A stretch of 64,000 bases of DNA. Source: Oscillospiraceae bacterium. Lineage in GTDB: Bacteria > Bacillota > Clostridia > Oscillospirales > Oscillospiraceae. The stretch lies in NCBI GenBank assembly GCA_020025305.1, contig JAHHSG010000003.1:62001-126000 (forward strand). The letters run 5' to 3'. The first letter of the stretch is position 1. Every line of letters begins with the position of its first letter. Below are positions 40,235 to 49,718 of the stretch, in pieces. Below the pieces are notes generated by a model. That model saw only the letters and a program-made list of their open reading frames with translations. It ran no database searches and had not been told where the DNA came from. A program made the position numbers and the translations under genes.

Positions 40235-41212
40235 TTATTTCCCCTTTCCACTGCGGCTGGCGCCGCGATTTTCATACTTGGCGTAAGCCTCAATAATGCG
40301 CTGCACCATCACGTGGCGCACCACATCCTGCTGGGAAAGTTCGCAGATCCCCACGCCCTCCACACCACGCAGTACCTTCATCGCCTCCTTGAGGCCGCTG
40401 GGCTTATCACCGGGCAGATCAATCTGGGTAATGTCACCGGTGATGACCACCTTGGAGCCAAAGCCCATACGGGTGAGGAACATCTTCATCTGCTCACGGC
40501 TGGTATTCTGGGCCTCATCGAGTATGATGAAGCTGTCATCCAGCGTGCGGCCGCGCATATAGGCAAGAGGCGCCACCTCAATGTTCCCCCGCTCCAGATA
40601 TTTCTGATACGTCTCCGCCCCCAGCATATCGAAAAGCGCATCGTACAGCGGGCGCAGGTAGGGATCGACCTTGGACTGGAGGTCACCGGGCAAAAAGCCC
40701 AGCCGCTCCCCCGCCTCCACAGCGGGGCGGGTCAGAATGATGCGGTTGACCTGCTTGTCCCGGAAGGCGGCTACTGCCGCCGCCACCGCCAGATACGTCT
40801 TGCCCGTACCGGCAGGCCCTACCCCGATGGTGACCATCTGACTCATCACGGAGTCCACATACTGCTTTTGTCCGATGGTCTTGGGCTTTACAGGCCGTCC
40901 CTTGGAAGTAATGCAGATCACATCCTGGGTCAGCTCCGAAATCCGATCGGCCTGCCCGCTGCGGCAAAGGCCAATCACATAGCGCACATGCTGCTCGGTA
41001 ATATTCTCACCACGTCCGGCCAGTGTCAGCAGCGCCTCTACCGCCTTTGTCGCCAACATCACATTTTCCACATCGCCGCTGATGCACAGCTCGCCGGAGC
41101 GGTTGGCGGTAGACACCTCCAACTCCGACTCCAGCAAGCGAATATTTTCGTCAAAGGAACCAAAGAGGTTGATGGCCTCCTCCATTCTCTCAATACTGAC
41201 GCGCTGTTCCAT
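40235..41212 (-). CDS. phoH: PhoH-like ATPase
   Basis: Predicted RNA-associated P-loop ATPase. The start at 41212 (MEQRVSIERMEEAINLFGSF, 325 residues) has AGGAG just upstream; an open frame back to 41521 overlaps yqfD and is rejected. It contains GPAGTGKTYLA (about 131-141), FIILDEAQNTS (about 228) and VITGDITQIDLP. It is followed by ybeY after three bases. The yqfF gene (7TMR-HD, c-di-AMP phosphodiesterase PgpH) that sits between these two in B. subtilis is missing here. Confidence 0.93.
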   Translation of the reverse strand: MEQRVSIERMEEAINLFGSFDENIRLLESELEVSTANRSGELCISGDVENVMLATKAVEALLTLAGRGENITEQHVRYVIGLCRSGQADRISELTQDVICITSKGRPVKPKTIGQKQYVDSVMSQMVTIGVGPAGTGKTYLAVAAAVAAFRDKQVNRIILTRPAVEAGERLGFLPGDLQSKVDPYLRPLYDALFDMLGAETYQKYLERGNIEVAPLAYMRGRTLDDSFIILDEAQNTSREQMKMFLTRMGFGSKVVITGDITQIDLPGDKPSGLKEAMKVLRGVEGVGICELSQQDVVRHVMVQRIIEAYAKYENRGASRSGKGK

Positions 41213-41241
41213 AGAACTCCTCTTTTCAGACAAATAAATCC

Positions 41242-42432
41242 TTACGGCTGCGCCGCCGGCAGCACCACTTGGGTGCCGATCTCTTCGACACATTCCGCTT
41301 TGAGCGTTACCAGCAAACAGCCATCCCGCTGCGCTGCGGCAAATCGGGTATCCGTAATACTGCTGCCGGGCGGCAACTGCTGCTTCAAAAGTGCCAGCGC
41401 TGCCGCCTCCCCTTCCTGCCGTGCTTCTTCCACTGTTTTTTCCTCGACTGCGTCGGTATAGCTGGTAGTACGCTCCGTCACCCATGTGATGGGCAGGCGA
41501 AATCCGCCGGGCAGCGTCCATGGGGTGTAGTGTATTATTTTATCACAATCCGCCCCTGCCATGCTACCCTTTCCATATAATTTTATGCGGTTTTTTCCGA
41601 AATCTATGGCATAGCGCACGGAGGTATCCGGTGCTTCTCGCCGCTGTCCCTCCAGCGGCACAAGCACGGACAGTTCATGCCATGTTCTGGCCTTCACCTG
41701 CCCCATCCCATGGAGCAGCCGCACACCGGATCGCCCGGTGTCCATGACGCCGGAGATCAGCAGCTGTCCCTCCGTGACGGTGCTGCCCACCTGCACCTGC
41801 GCCACACCGTCCAGCGCCCGCACCTCGGTTACAAGGCCTGCACACCGAGCCACCACATTGCTGACCTCATGCTCCTCCACACGGCGGGGGGGACGCTGGC
41901 GCTCTACGACCTGTACATGGGCCACACAGCCTTTCACATTCACCGCCATCCACGATACGTCGGGCAGCTGCAGCAGCACATGGTTGCGCATATCCTCTTG
42001 ATTGACGTCCATACCGAAAGACCCCACTTGCAATCCATAGTCCTCCAGCGCACGGAGGATGGTCTCCGTAGGCACGGTATGGTTGCCGCTGACACGGAAT
42101 TCCCAAATAAAGAGGTTGCCGGTCAGCATGATCAAGAGAAAAACAATCAGCGCTCCCAGCAGCACATATCGGCGGCGAAAGCGCAGCAGCAGGATGGGTG
42201 CGCCCCGCTCTGTCAGCGGGGTGAGCGTGCATATCGTCTCTCCCGTCACTGTTTGGAGCTGATGCAGGCCGCGGCGGGTGGTACTCACGGTGAAGGTGGC
42301 TGCATCCTTCCACTGCAAATCCCAGAAGGGAATCTCATGGGCGGCACAGAGGTTTACCACACGTTCGGGGCAGGGGCTCTCCACCTGCAGCCGCACATTG
42401 CCGCGGAGGAAATTAACGATCCGTCGGTACAT
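41242..42432 (-). CDS. yqfD: Sporulation protein YqfD
   Basis: Sporulation-associated membrane protein of unknown mechanism. The 396-residue protein has an N-terminal cytoplasmic part, one clear membrane helix (about 86-108: RRRYVLLGALIVFLLIMLTG), a conserved WEFRVSGNHTVPTETILRAL segment and a large outer domain. Its ATG overlaps the yqfC stop by one base. The order yqfC-yqfD-phoH is conserved in spore-formers. Confidence 0.92.
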   Translation of the reverse strand: MYRRIVNFLRGNVRLQVESPCPERVVNLCAAHEIPFWDLQWKDAATFTVSTTRRGLHQLQTVTGETICTLTPLTERGAPILLLRFRRRYVLLGALIVFLLIMLTGNLFIWEFRVSGNHTVPTETILRALEDYGLQVGSFGMDVNQEDMRNHVLLQLPDVSWMAVNVKGCVAHVQVVERQRPPRRVEEHEVSNVVARCAGLVTEVRALDGVAQVQVGSTVTEGQLLISGVMDTGRSGVRLLHGMGQVKARTWHELSVLVPLEGQRREAPDTSVRYAIDFGKNRIKLYGKGSMAGADCDKIIHYTPWTLPGGFRLPITWVTERTTSYTDAVEEKTVEEARQEGEAAALALLKQQLPPGSSITDTRFAAAQRDGCLLVTLKAECVEEIGTQVVLPAAQP

Positions 42433-42713
42433 TATAACACCAGCTCCACTTTCTCAATATATCCTCCAATGCGCAGCTCACCATCCGTCATGGCCAGCAG
42501 CTGCAGATCCCGGCCTGTAAGGCACACTGTCATACTTCCCCCGCCGATTTCTATAGCCTCCGGACTATAGGACAACACGCCCTTGTGCTGCACCATAAAA
42601 AACTGACGGTTGCCCACAAGCTCCATGCGCGGCACACCTGCCGTCAAGTCCCCGGGCAGATCCATCCGTTCCATAGCCTCCAGCCCTACCTGCGATAAAT
42701 TCCGCATACCCAT
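42432..42713 (-). CDS. yqfC: Sporulation protein YqfC
   Basis: Small YabP/YqfC-family protein associated with yqfD in sporulation. The start at 42713 (MGMRNLSQVGLEAMERMDLP, 93 residues) has GGAGG six bases upstream; a frame reaching 42902 runs into ylbJ and is rejected. Family features are GVPRMELVGNRQFFMVQHKG, and YSPEAIEIGGGSMTVCLTGR near 45-65. A CATAAAGT hexamer-like string upstream (about 42742-42735) could belong to a sigma-E -10, but the -35 is poor. Confidence 0.88.
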   Translation of the reverse strand: MGMRNLSQVGLEAMERMDLPGDLTAGVPRMELVGNRQFFMVQHKGVLSYSPEAIEIGGGSMTVCLTGRDLQLLAMTDGELRIGGYIEKVELVL

Positions 42714-42819
42714 GCACCACCTCCATACGGAACACTTTATGCATGAAACGGATAAAACTTGCCTGCGTGGTCTTGTTCTTGCAGGGGAAGCATAGCCTTT
42801 GATGAGGGGAGGGACATCT

Positions 42820-43719
42820 ATGAAACGCATACTCAGCACCATAGCAGCGTTGGGACTGCTCCTGTTACTGCTGTGCTCTGCCTCACAGGCAGCTGAACTC
42901 ACACGGCAGGCGCTTCATTTATGCGCTGTCTCGGTACTTCCCGCTCTATTCCCCTTAATGGTTGCCTCCTCTTTGCTGGTATCACTGGGCTGTGCCTCTG
43001 CCGCCGGACGGCTGCTGTCTCCAGCCATGGAGCGGCTGTTCGGCTGCAGCGGCAGCGGAGGTACGGCACTGCTCTTAGGGCTTTTAGGCGGCTATCCCTT
43101 AGGCGCACGGACAATAGCAGCGCTCTTGCGCAGCGGCGAAATTGATCACCCAGAGGCACAGCGGCTCCTCACTTTTTGCAACAATGCAGGCCCCGCCTTC
43201 ATCATTTCCATGGTGGGCAGCCTGTTCGGAAGTGCCAAAATCGGCCTTTCACTTTATCTGATCCACGTGACTGCCGCCCTGCTCTCAGGGATGATACTCT
43301 GCCGTAAAGTACCGCGGCAAAGGAGCATTTCTGTCCCCGTCACAGCCACCGAAAAGTCTTTTTCCTCGGCGCTGGTAGAGTCCATCAGCAGCGCCGGGCT
43401 GACCTGCATACAACTTTGCAGCTTCATCACCTTTTTCCAAGTAGTCCTGCAGCTTGTCAGCAACAGCACCCATATTTCCCAGCCGCTGGCACTGGGGTTC
43501 ATAGAAATGACCTGCGGTGTAGTCCGCCTTGGCCCGGCGCCGGGCGATTTCATCGCAGCTGCTGCCCTTCTGGGCTGGGGCGGATGCAGTGTTCACTGTC
43601 AGACAGCGGCAGTGCTGGCAGATACCGGTCTGGCCATGGCTCCTTATCTCCGGGCAAAGCTTCTTCATGGGCTTCTCTCGGCAGCCTTAGCTGCAGCTGC
43701 GGTGCTTCTTTTCTCTTGA
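42820..43719 (+). CDS. ylbJ: Sporulation integral membrane protein YlbJ
   Basis: Nucleoside-recognition (Gate) family membrane protein required for normal spore cortex formation in Bacillus. The start at 42820 (MKRILSTIAALGLLLLLLCS, 299 residues) follows GAGGGGAGGG. It has about eight hydrophobic segments and the signature LLGLLGGYPLGARTIAALL (about 85-103), then LLTFCNNAGPAFIISMVG. It is divergent from yqfC, so a sporulation regulon link with that operon is likely, though no clear sporulation promoter was found. Confidence 0.87.
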   Translation: MKRILSTIAALGLLLLLLCSASQAAELTRQALHLCAVSVLPALFPLMVASSLLVSLGCASAAGRLLSPAMERLFGCSGSGGTALLLGLLGGYPLGARTIAALLRSGEIDHPEAQRLLTFCNNAGPAFIISMVGSLFGSAKIGLSLYLIHVTAALLSGMILCRKVPRQRSISVPVTATEKSFSSALVESISSAGLTCIQLCSFITFFQVVLQLVSNSTHISQPLALGFIEMTCGVVRLGPAPGDFIAAAALLGWGGCSVHCQTAAVLADTGLAMAPYLRAKLLHGLLSAALAAAAVLLFS

Positions 43720-43738
43720 TATAAGCGTTTATCGCGTA

Positions 43739-43768
43739 AAAAAAGACGGCCGGAAGACCGTCTTTTTT
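43739..43768. terminator. Bidirectional terminator between ylbJ and nupQ
   Basis: AAAAAAGACGG (43739-43749) pairs with CCGTCTTTTTT (43758-43768) around an eight-base loop. A and T runs suit both strands. Confidence 0.88.
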
Positions 43769-43781
43769 CTTGGATCTATTT

Positions 43782-44723
43782 TTATCGCTGTCCCTTGTCG
43801 TAAGGAATGCCCTCTGCCTTAGGCGCGCGAGACTTCTTGGAGGTGAAGGCCAGCACAATCAAAGAGATGATATAGGGCATCATATTGTACACCTGACTTG
43901 GAATGTTCAGTGCAGCCATAAAGTCAAGTCCCATGTACACGTTGGACAGGGCACGGAACAGACCGAACAGCAGTGCCGCCAATGCGATACGGATGGGCTT
44001 CCACTGGCCGAAGATCATCACCGCCAGAGACAGGAAGCCAAAGCCGGCCACGCCGTACTCAAAACGCCACTCGGACACGCCGGCGGTAATAAACACGATA
44101 CCGCCCAGACCGCCCAGAGCGCCGGAGATCATCACACCGGCCCAGCGCATCTTATAGACGTTAATACCCACACTATCCGCTGCCTGAGGATGCTCACCGC
44201 AAGCCATCATGCGCAGCCCGAAACGGGTCTTGTAGAGTGTCACATAAGCAAAGATCAAGGCAACTAAGGTGACCACCATGAACCAGCTAAATTCAAAGCC
44301 GCCGATATTCACCAAAAACGCCTGCTTAGGCCCTGCATACTGGATCACGGAGGATACGTCATCGGGGTTCGCCGCCGTATTGATTGCCTTGACGATGACG
44401 GTGGCTGCCGCCACACCCAGCATATTCAGCGCCGTTCCTACAATGGTCTGGTCTGCCTTAAAGTTGATGCAGGCCACCGCCAGCAGCATGGAATACACCA
44501 CACCCACCAGGGCAGAGACAACCAAGACTGCCAGAATCATAGCGATAGCGGGGCTGCCGTCAGGCATATGGCGCATGGTCAATGCACCGCCCAGAGCGCC
44601 CATGATCATGATGCCTTCCAAACCCAGATTGATCACGCCGGAGTGCTCGGCGAAGCAGCCGCCCAAGGCCACAAGAATCAGCACCGAGGAGAAGGTCAAT
44701 GTATATTGCAGCAGCAGTATCAT
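43782..44723 (-). CDS. nupQ: Nucleoside ABC transporter permease (NupQ/YufQ type)
   Basis: One of the two permeases of a BMP-type nucleoside importer. The 313-residue protein has eight or more hydrophobic segments and the family patterns HSGVINLGLEGIMIMGAL (about 27-44), INFKADQTIVGTALNML and KTRFGLRMMACGEHPQAADS, the coupling region for the ATPase. Its ATG shares bases with the nupP stop. It ends next to the bidirectional terminator and is the last gene of the unit. Confidence 0.88.
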   Translation of the reverse strand: MILLLQYTLTFSSVLILVALGGCFAEHSGVINLGLEGIMIMGALGGALTMRHMPDGSPAIAMILAVLVVSALVGVVYSMLLAVACINFKADQTIVGTALNMLGVAAATVIVKAINTAANPDDVSSVIQYAGPKQAFLVNIGGFEFSWFMVVTLVALIFAYVTLYKTRFGLRMMACGEHPQAADSVGINVYKMRWAGVMISGALGGLGGIVFITAGVSEWRFEYGVAGFGFLSLAVMIFGQWKPIRIALAALLFGLFRALSNVYMGLDFMAALNIPSQVYNMMPYIISLIVLAFTSKKSRAPKAEGIPYDKGQR

Positions 44724-45874
44724 TACTGATCGCCTCCTTTCTCCTCAGGCGCATCTGCCTGTGATGCCTGCTCTCCAAGTGCCGCTTTCTCCTCGCGCTT
44801 GGCAATGCTGGCATTAATGGCATACTTCATAAAGAGCACGAAACCGCACAGATAAATGATAATAGCCGAGATTAGATCGGAGATCTGTGCACAATACATC
44901 GTCTTATCCACATACGCACCACCCACGGTGATATGCTGGATAAAGAAGGAGGACAGGATGGCCCCCACCGGATGCAAACCACCCAGGAACGCAGCCGCAA
45001 TCCCGTTAAAGCCCATGGGGGGTACGGAGGAAGTGCTGCACTGCCACTGCTCATAACCGGTAAGGTACAGCATGGCAGCACCCATGCCTGCCAGCGCTCC
45101 GCCGATGGCCAGTGTCAGGATAATGTTTCGCTTTTCCGCCATACCGCAGTATTTGGCCGCATTTTTATTGTTGCCCGTTGCTTTTAACTCGTACCCAAAG
45201 CGAGTTTTTTCCAGTACTACCCACACCAGCACCGCACAGACAATCGATAGAGGAATGGCCAGACCCACATACTGGTTGTTGTTGAAGAGTTTCCCCAGTC
45301 CCAGCGATGGCAGCAGAGCGCCTGGATTCTTGGAGGTCAGCAGATATGTATACGGGCTGGTTTCCTCTTTCACCTGCGTCAGCAGCATATTCACCAGATA
45401 CAAGGTAATCCAGTTGAGCATAATGCCGGAAATCACCTCGTTGACGTTGCAATAGGATTTCAAAACGCCGCTGATGGCTCCCAGCAGCGCACCGGCAGCC
45501 ATCGCCAGCAGCATGCAGACCCACCAAGGCATATTCCAAGCAAGAGCCGCATACAATCCCACGCCAATACCGGCACAATACTGCCCGGCAACGCCGATAT
45601 TGAAAAGCCCCACCTTATAAGCAAAGAGGATGGACAAAGAACACATCAAAAGCGGCGCTGTCTTGACCAATGTATTGCCCAGATACTTCATCTGCATGGA
45701 GGCTTTACTATAGTTCAGGAAGTTCTTCACCACCGCAACGATTGCCTGTCCAGCGCCGGCAGGATTAATGAACAACAGCACGATATAGCCCAGCAGCAGT
45801 CCCAACAACACACACAGCAAAGACGCCAGCAGTGTCTGCACGCCGCTGCTTTTCAGCGGATTTTTCTTCTTCAT
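44723..45874 (-). CDS. nupP: Nucleoside ABC transporter permease (NupP/YufP type)
   Basis: Partner permease. The 383-residue protein has about ten hydrophobic segments, with YKVGLFNIGVAGQYCAGIGV (about 85-104) and RFGYELKATGNNKNAAKYCG (about 228), typical of this branch. It overlaps nupO by four bases and nupQ by one, so the three are probably translated together. A charged, Ala-rich tail ends the protein. Confidence 0.88.
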   Translation of the reverse strand: MKKKNPLKSSGVQTLLASLLCVLLGLLLGYIVLLFINPAGAGQAIVAVVKNFLNYSKASMQMKYLGNTLVKTAPLLMCSLSILFAYKVGLFNIGVAGQYCAGIGVGLYAALAWNMPWWVCMLLAMAAGALLGAISGVLKSYCNVNEVISGIMLNWITLYLVNMLLTQVKEETSPYTYLLTSKNPGALLPSLGLGKLFNNNQYVGLAIPLSIVCAVLVWVVLEKTRFGYELKATGNNKNAAKYCGMAEKRNIILTLAIGGALAGMGAAMLYLTGYEQWQCSTSSVPPMGFNGIAAAFLGGLHPVGAILSSFFIQHITVGGAYVDKTMYCAQISDLISAIIIYLCGFVLFMKYAINASIAKREEKAALGEQASQADAPEEKGGDQ

Positions 45875-47409
45875 GCCTTCACCTCATCTCTCTTGGCACC
45901 TGCCATGTAGAGGCCCAATTCCTCCTGCGTCGTGGTCTTGGGATCCAATTCACCGACGATCTCACCCTCATACATGACCAGAATACGGTCGGGCACATCC
46001 ATTACCTCGTCTAATTCCAAGGATACCAGCAGCACCGCTTTACCGGCGTCTCGCTGAGCCACCAGCTGCTTATGGATATACTCGATGGCTCCCACGTCCA
46101 GACCGCGCGTAGGCTGAACAGCCACCAGCAGTTCGGGCTCCTTGTCGATTTCACGAGCCACAATTGCCTTTTGTTGGTTTCCGCCCGACATACTGCGCGC
46201 CGCTGTGATGGGTCCTTGGCCGGAGCGCACATCGTATTGGTCAATCAGCTTTTGCGCATACTTCCGGATGTTATCCCGACGCAAAAAGCCCAGCTTATCC
46301 GTAAATTCCGGTTCAAAATACCGCTGCAGCACCAGATTGTCCTCCAGCGAATAATCCAATACTAAGCCGTGCTTATGACGATCCTCCGGAATATGACTCA
46401 TGCCCTTGAGGCTGCGATGACGGATGGACGCCTTGGTAATATCCTCACCGCAAAGAGTAATCTTGCCGGCGGAGAGATGCTCCAGCCCGGTCAAGCCATA
46501 AACGAACTCCGTCTGTCCATTGCCATCGATACCGGCAAGGCACACAATCTCGCCCCGGCGCACCTGCAGCGACACGTCCTTGACCGCGTTATTGTTGTGA
46601 TTTTTGGAGGGCACGGTCATATGCTGCACGTCCAGCACCACTTCTCCCGGCGCACTGGGCTTCTTGTCCACGTGGAAATTGACGTTGCGGCCCACCATCA
46701 TGGCAGACAGCTCCTCCATGGTGGTATTGGCTGTCTCCACGGTGCCGATATACTTGCCCTTGCGCAGCACCGTGCAGCGATCGGCCACCGCCATGATCTC
46801 CGCCAGCTTATGGGAAATGAAGAGGATCGACTTGCCCTCTGCCGCCAGATTCTTCATGATCACCATCAGCTCGTCGATCTCCTGCGGCGTCAGAACTGCC
46901 GTGGGCTCGTCGAAAATGAGGATCTCATTATCCCGGAAGAGCATCTTTAAGATCTCAGTGCGCTGCTGCATACCCACGGTAATATCCTCAATCAGGGCAT
47001 CCGGATCTACCTGAAGACCGTACTTCTCCGAAAGAGCCATTACCTTCTCCCGAGCAATCTTTTTCTGTAAAAATCCACATTTTGTGGGTTCTACACCCAT
47101 AATAATGTTATCCAGCACAGTAAAGCACTCCACCAACTTAAAATGCTGATGCACCATGCCAATGCCCAGTGCATTGGCATCGTTGGGGTTCTTGATGGAG
47201 ACTACCTGTCCATCCTTTTTGATGACACCCTCTTCCGGTTGATAAAGGCCGAAAAGCACGGACATCAGCGTGGACTTGCCCGCGCCGTTTTCGCCCAACA
47301 GCGCATGAATTTCTCCCTTACGCAGCTGCAGCGTAATGTTATCATTGGCGATGATACCTGGGAACTTTTTTGTAATGTTCAGCATTTCAATGGCATACTG
47401 AGTTTCCAA
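45871..47409 (-). CDS. nupO: Nucleoside ABC transporter ATPase (NupO/YufO type)
   Basis: Double ABC ATPase driving nucleoside uptake. I place the start at the TTG at 47409 (LETQYAIEMLNITKKFPGII, 512 residues), because AAGGAGGG lies eight bases upstream; an open frame to 47502 and an internal ATG after TTG are alternatives. Two nucleotide-binding domains are visible: Walker A GENGAGKST (about 41) and a second degenerate ABC with SMSGGNQQKAIVAREI. The arrangement matches RbsA/YufO-type proteins. It follows nupN after a hairpin terminator that likely lowers its expression relative to the binding protein. Confidence 0.9.
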   Translation of the reverse strand: METQYAIEMLNITKKFPGIIANDNITLQLRKGEIHALLGENGAGKSTLMSVLFGLYQPEEGVIKKDGQVVSIKNPNDANALGIGMVHQHFKLVECFTVLDNIIMGVEPTKCGFLQKKIAREKVMALSEKYGLQVDPDALIEDITVGMQQRTEILKMLFRDNEILIFDEPTAVLTPQEIDELMVIMKNLAAEGKSILFISHKLAEIMAVADRCTVLRKGKYIGTVETANTTMEELSAMMVGRNVNFHVDKKPSAPGEVVLDVQHMTVPSKNHNNNAVKDVSLQVRRGEIVCLAGIDGNGQTEFVYGLTGLEHLSAGKITLCGEDITKASIRHRSLKGMSHIPEDRHKHGLVLDYSLEDNLVLQRYFEPEFTDKLGFLRRDNIRKYAQKLIDQYDVRSGQGPITAARSMSGGNQQKAIVAREIDKEPELLVAVQPTRGLDVGAIEYIHKQLVAQRDAGKAVLLVSLELDEVMDVPDRILVMYEGEIVGELDPKTTTQEELGLYMAGAKRDEVKA

Positions 47410-47557
47410 GTTAAACGCCCTCCTTCCGTTTTCATGGCCCGCACGCGACTCTACGGGGACGGAAACCATGTGTAGAGTATAGTATACTATATTTCCTAAC
47501 ATAAATCAAAGTTTATTTGTGGAAATCTCACGGAAAATTAGTCCAATATACGTAAAA

Positions 47558-47586
47558 AAAGAAGACGGGTTCAACCCGTCTTCTTT
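47558..47586 (-). terminator. Terminator or attenuator between nupN and nupO
   Basis: AAAGAAGACGGG and CCCGTCTTCTTT around TTGAA, followed by TTTT in the minus-strand message. It starts 17 bases after the nupN stop. Read-through would give less transporter than binding protein. Confidence 0.8.
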
Positions 47587-47603
47587 GAAAGCTTTAAAAG
47601 CGA

Positions 47604-48803
47604 TTAGCCGCCAATACGGCCCTGATCGTTCACGGTCACGTTGGTGGTGGTGGGCATAGCACTGATGTCATCAGAGACAACGATCTTGCCATCCACCATA
47701 TCCTTCACCATAGCGGCATAGTCGTCCTTGGTGAACTGGTCGTTCCACTGGGTGCTCTCCATGGGGATCTGCACATAGTTCAGCTCGGGATTCTCGGCGC
47801 TGACCAGACCCAGAGTTTCCACCTTGCCGGAGTACTTTCCCCAGTTACCGTTGACGATAACGTCGGTCAGCGTATCAAAGGTAGCAGGATACAGGCCCTT
47901 CATGGCAGAGGTCAGAGTACGGGAGTTGTCAGGATCTTCAGCGGACTGGGCAATCACGGCTGCCTGGTCAGTATCAACGCCGATGACCTTGGTGCCCTCG
48001 ACCTTCTTGGAAGCCTCAACAGCAGAGCTGTAGATGCCGCCGCCGCAGGCAAACACCACCTGAGTGCCGCCGGCATACCAGGTATCCATCACAGCAGTGA
48101 TGTCGGGGTTGCCGCTGAATGCATTACCATAGATGAAGTTCAGTTCGACTTTCTTATCCAGCTCCTTGGCAGCGGCATCCATACCCTGGATGTAGCCGTA
48201 GCCGTAACGCTGCACAGCGGGAACGGCCATACCGCCCAGGAAGCCCAGCTTCTCATAGCCCAGCTTCACAGCAGCGTAGCCGGCCATGTAGCCGCACAGC
48301 TCTTCCTGATACACGCAGGCATAGACGTTGGCAGCAACGTGGGGCTCGTTGGCAGGATCGATCAGATCGGTGCGGTTGCCCTTATCATCGTGGTTATAGA
48401 AGTTGTCCTCGATGTCAAACTGGCTGACGTCCAGAGCGATGAACTTCACCTCGGGATACTCATCCTGCACCTCAACAATGGCGCCGGCAAAAGCGAAGCC
48501 GGGCATCACGATGACGGTGTAACCCTCATCGACAGCCTGTTCAATCATAGCCACACGGTCAGCGGTGTTATCGCCAGCGGGCTTTTTGTAGGTGAACTCC
48601 ACATTGTTCTTCTCGGCAAATGCCTTGCAGGCCTCGTAAGTGGTCTGGTTGAAGGACTGGTCGGTGATGTCACCATAGTCGGTGATCATCGCAACCTTAT
48701 CGGTTACGGTTTCCTTGTCCTTGTCCCCGTTATCCGTGCCGCCGCAGGCGACCAGACTCAGGGCCATAATGAGAGCAAGAATCAGTGCAAGAAACTTTTT
48801 CAT
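47604..48803 (-). CDS. nupN: BMP-family nucleoside-binding lipoprotein
   Basis: Membrane-anchored substrate-binding protein of the Nup importer. The start at 48803 (MKKFLALILALIMALSLVAC, 399 residues) places a lipobox LVAC-GG at Cys20. The BMP domain follows (DKVAMITDYGDITDQSFNQT near 33, GMAVPAVQRYGYGYIQGMDA near 200). The gene lies at the head of the nup unit behind a strong promoter. The nearby deoC-deoD genes support nucleosides as substrate, an inference. Confidence 0.9.
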   Translation of the reverse strand: MKKFLALILALIMALSLVACGGTDNGDKDKETVTDKVAMITDYGDITDQSFNQTTYEACKAFAEKNNVEFTYKKPAGDNTADRVAMIEQAVDEGYTVIVMPGFAFAGAIVEVQDEYPEVKFIALDVSQFDIEDNFYNHDDKGNRTDLIDPANEPHVAANVYACVYQEELCGYMAGYAAVKLGYEKLGFLGGMAVPAVQRYGYGYIQGMDAAAKELDKKVELNFIYGNAFSGNPDITAVMDTWYAGGTQVVFACGGGIYSSAVEASKKVEGTKVIGVDTDQAAVIAQSAEDPDNSRTLTSAMKGLYPATFDTLTDVIVNGNWGKYSGKVETLGLVSAENPELNYVQIPMESTQWNDQFTKDDYAAMVKDMVDGKIVVSDDISAMPTTTNVTVNDQGRIGG

Positions 48804-48855
48804 AATTCTCAATACCTTTCCTTTCATAAGTAATGGACATAAATCCATTTATTGT

Positions 48856-48884
48856 ATTGTAACAAACTTTTTCACTAAAGGCAA
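48856..48884 (-). promoter_or_regulatory. Promoter of the nupNOPQ unit
   Basis: TTGCCT (48884-48879), 17-base spacer, TACAAT (48861-48856) on the minus strand. Confidence 0.68.
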
Positions 48885-48941
48885 GGTTTTTTCCTGTCTA
48901 AATGCACTAAAGCAATAAAACCTCACAAAAATTTCCACAAA

Positions 48942-48973
48942 AATAGGGCAGATGCAGGTACATCCGCCCTATT
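48942..48973 (-). terminator. Terminator of deoC-deoD
   Basis: AATAGGGC pairs with GCCCTATT and GATG with CATC around a TACCTG-type loop, followed by TTTTG in the minus-strand message, just past the deoD stop. Confidence 0.8.
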
Positions 48974-48982
48974 CTCCCTATT

Positions 48983-49699
48983 TTACTTGCTTGCCATCTT
49001 CACAGCCGTTTCCAGAGCAATCTTCATCATATTGGTGAACGTGTTCTGTCGGTCATCGGGACTCAGCTCCTCGCCGGTGACCAGATTGTCAGAGATAGAG
49101 CAGATGGCCAGTGCTCTCTTTCCGGTATAGGCTGCGTTGCAGTAAAGTCCTGCAGCCTCCATTTCCACCGCCATCACGCCCATCTTCATGAACCGATCAT
49201 TGCGCTTTGCAGCGTCATAGAAGGTATCGGACGAATAGAGATTCCCCACAGGCATCTTCACACCCAGTTCCTTGGCAGACTCCACCGCAGCCATCAACAA
49301 CTCGAAATCGGCAATGGGGGCAAACGTACCGCCCAGCTCATACTGGTCTGCGTAGTTGGAATTGGTGCAGGCACCCATACCGGCCACCACACTGCCCAGC
49401 TCCAGATCGGCGCGCATGGCACCGGCGCTGCCCACACGGATGATATTCTCCACATCGTACTGGGTAAAAAGTTCATAGGAATAGATCCCGATCGAAGGGA
49501 TGCCCATGCCGGAAGCCATCACGGAAACAGGGACACCCTTGTAGGTGCCGGTGTAACCCTGCACACCGCGGACATTGTTCACCAGCTCCGGATTGTCCAG
49601 AAAGTTTTCCGCAATAAATTTAGCCCGCAGAGGATCGCCGGGCATGAGCACAGTTTTGGCAAAAGCGCCCTTTGCAGCGCTGTTATGAGGGGTAGGCAT
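48983..49699 (-). CDS. deoD: Purine-nucleoside phosphorylase, DeoD type
   Basis: Splits purine (deoxy)ribonucleosides with phosphate. The 238-residue protein starts MPTPHNSAAKGAFAKTVLMP, with GDPLRAKFIAE at about 22-32, MGIPSIGIYSYEL, and VEMEAAGLYCNAAY and SDNLVTGEEL toward the end, typical of hexameric DeoD. It is 19 bases after deoC. Together they turn deoxynucleosides into base plus central-metabolism intermediates. Confidence 0.95.
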   Translation of the reverse strand: MPTPHNSAAKGAFAKTVLMPGDPLRAKFIAENFLDNPELVNNVRGVQGYTGTYKGVPVSVMASGMGIPSIGIYSYELFTQYDVENIIRVGSAGAMRADLELGSVVAGMGACTNSNYADQYELGGTFAPIADFELLMAAVESAKELGVKMPVGNLYSSDTFYDAAKRNDRFMKMGVMAVEMEAAGLYCNAAYTGKRALAICSISDNLVTGEELSPDDRQNTFTNMMKIALETAVKMASK

Positions 49700-49718
49700 A
49701 CAATTTATTCTCCTTTTC

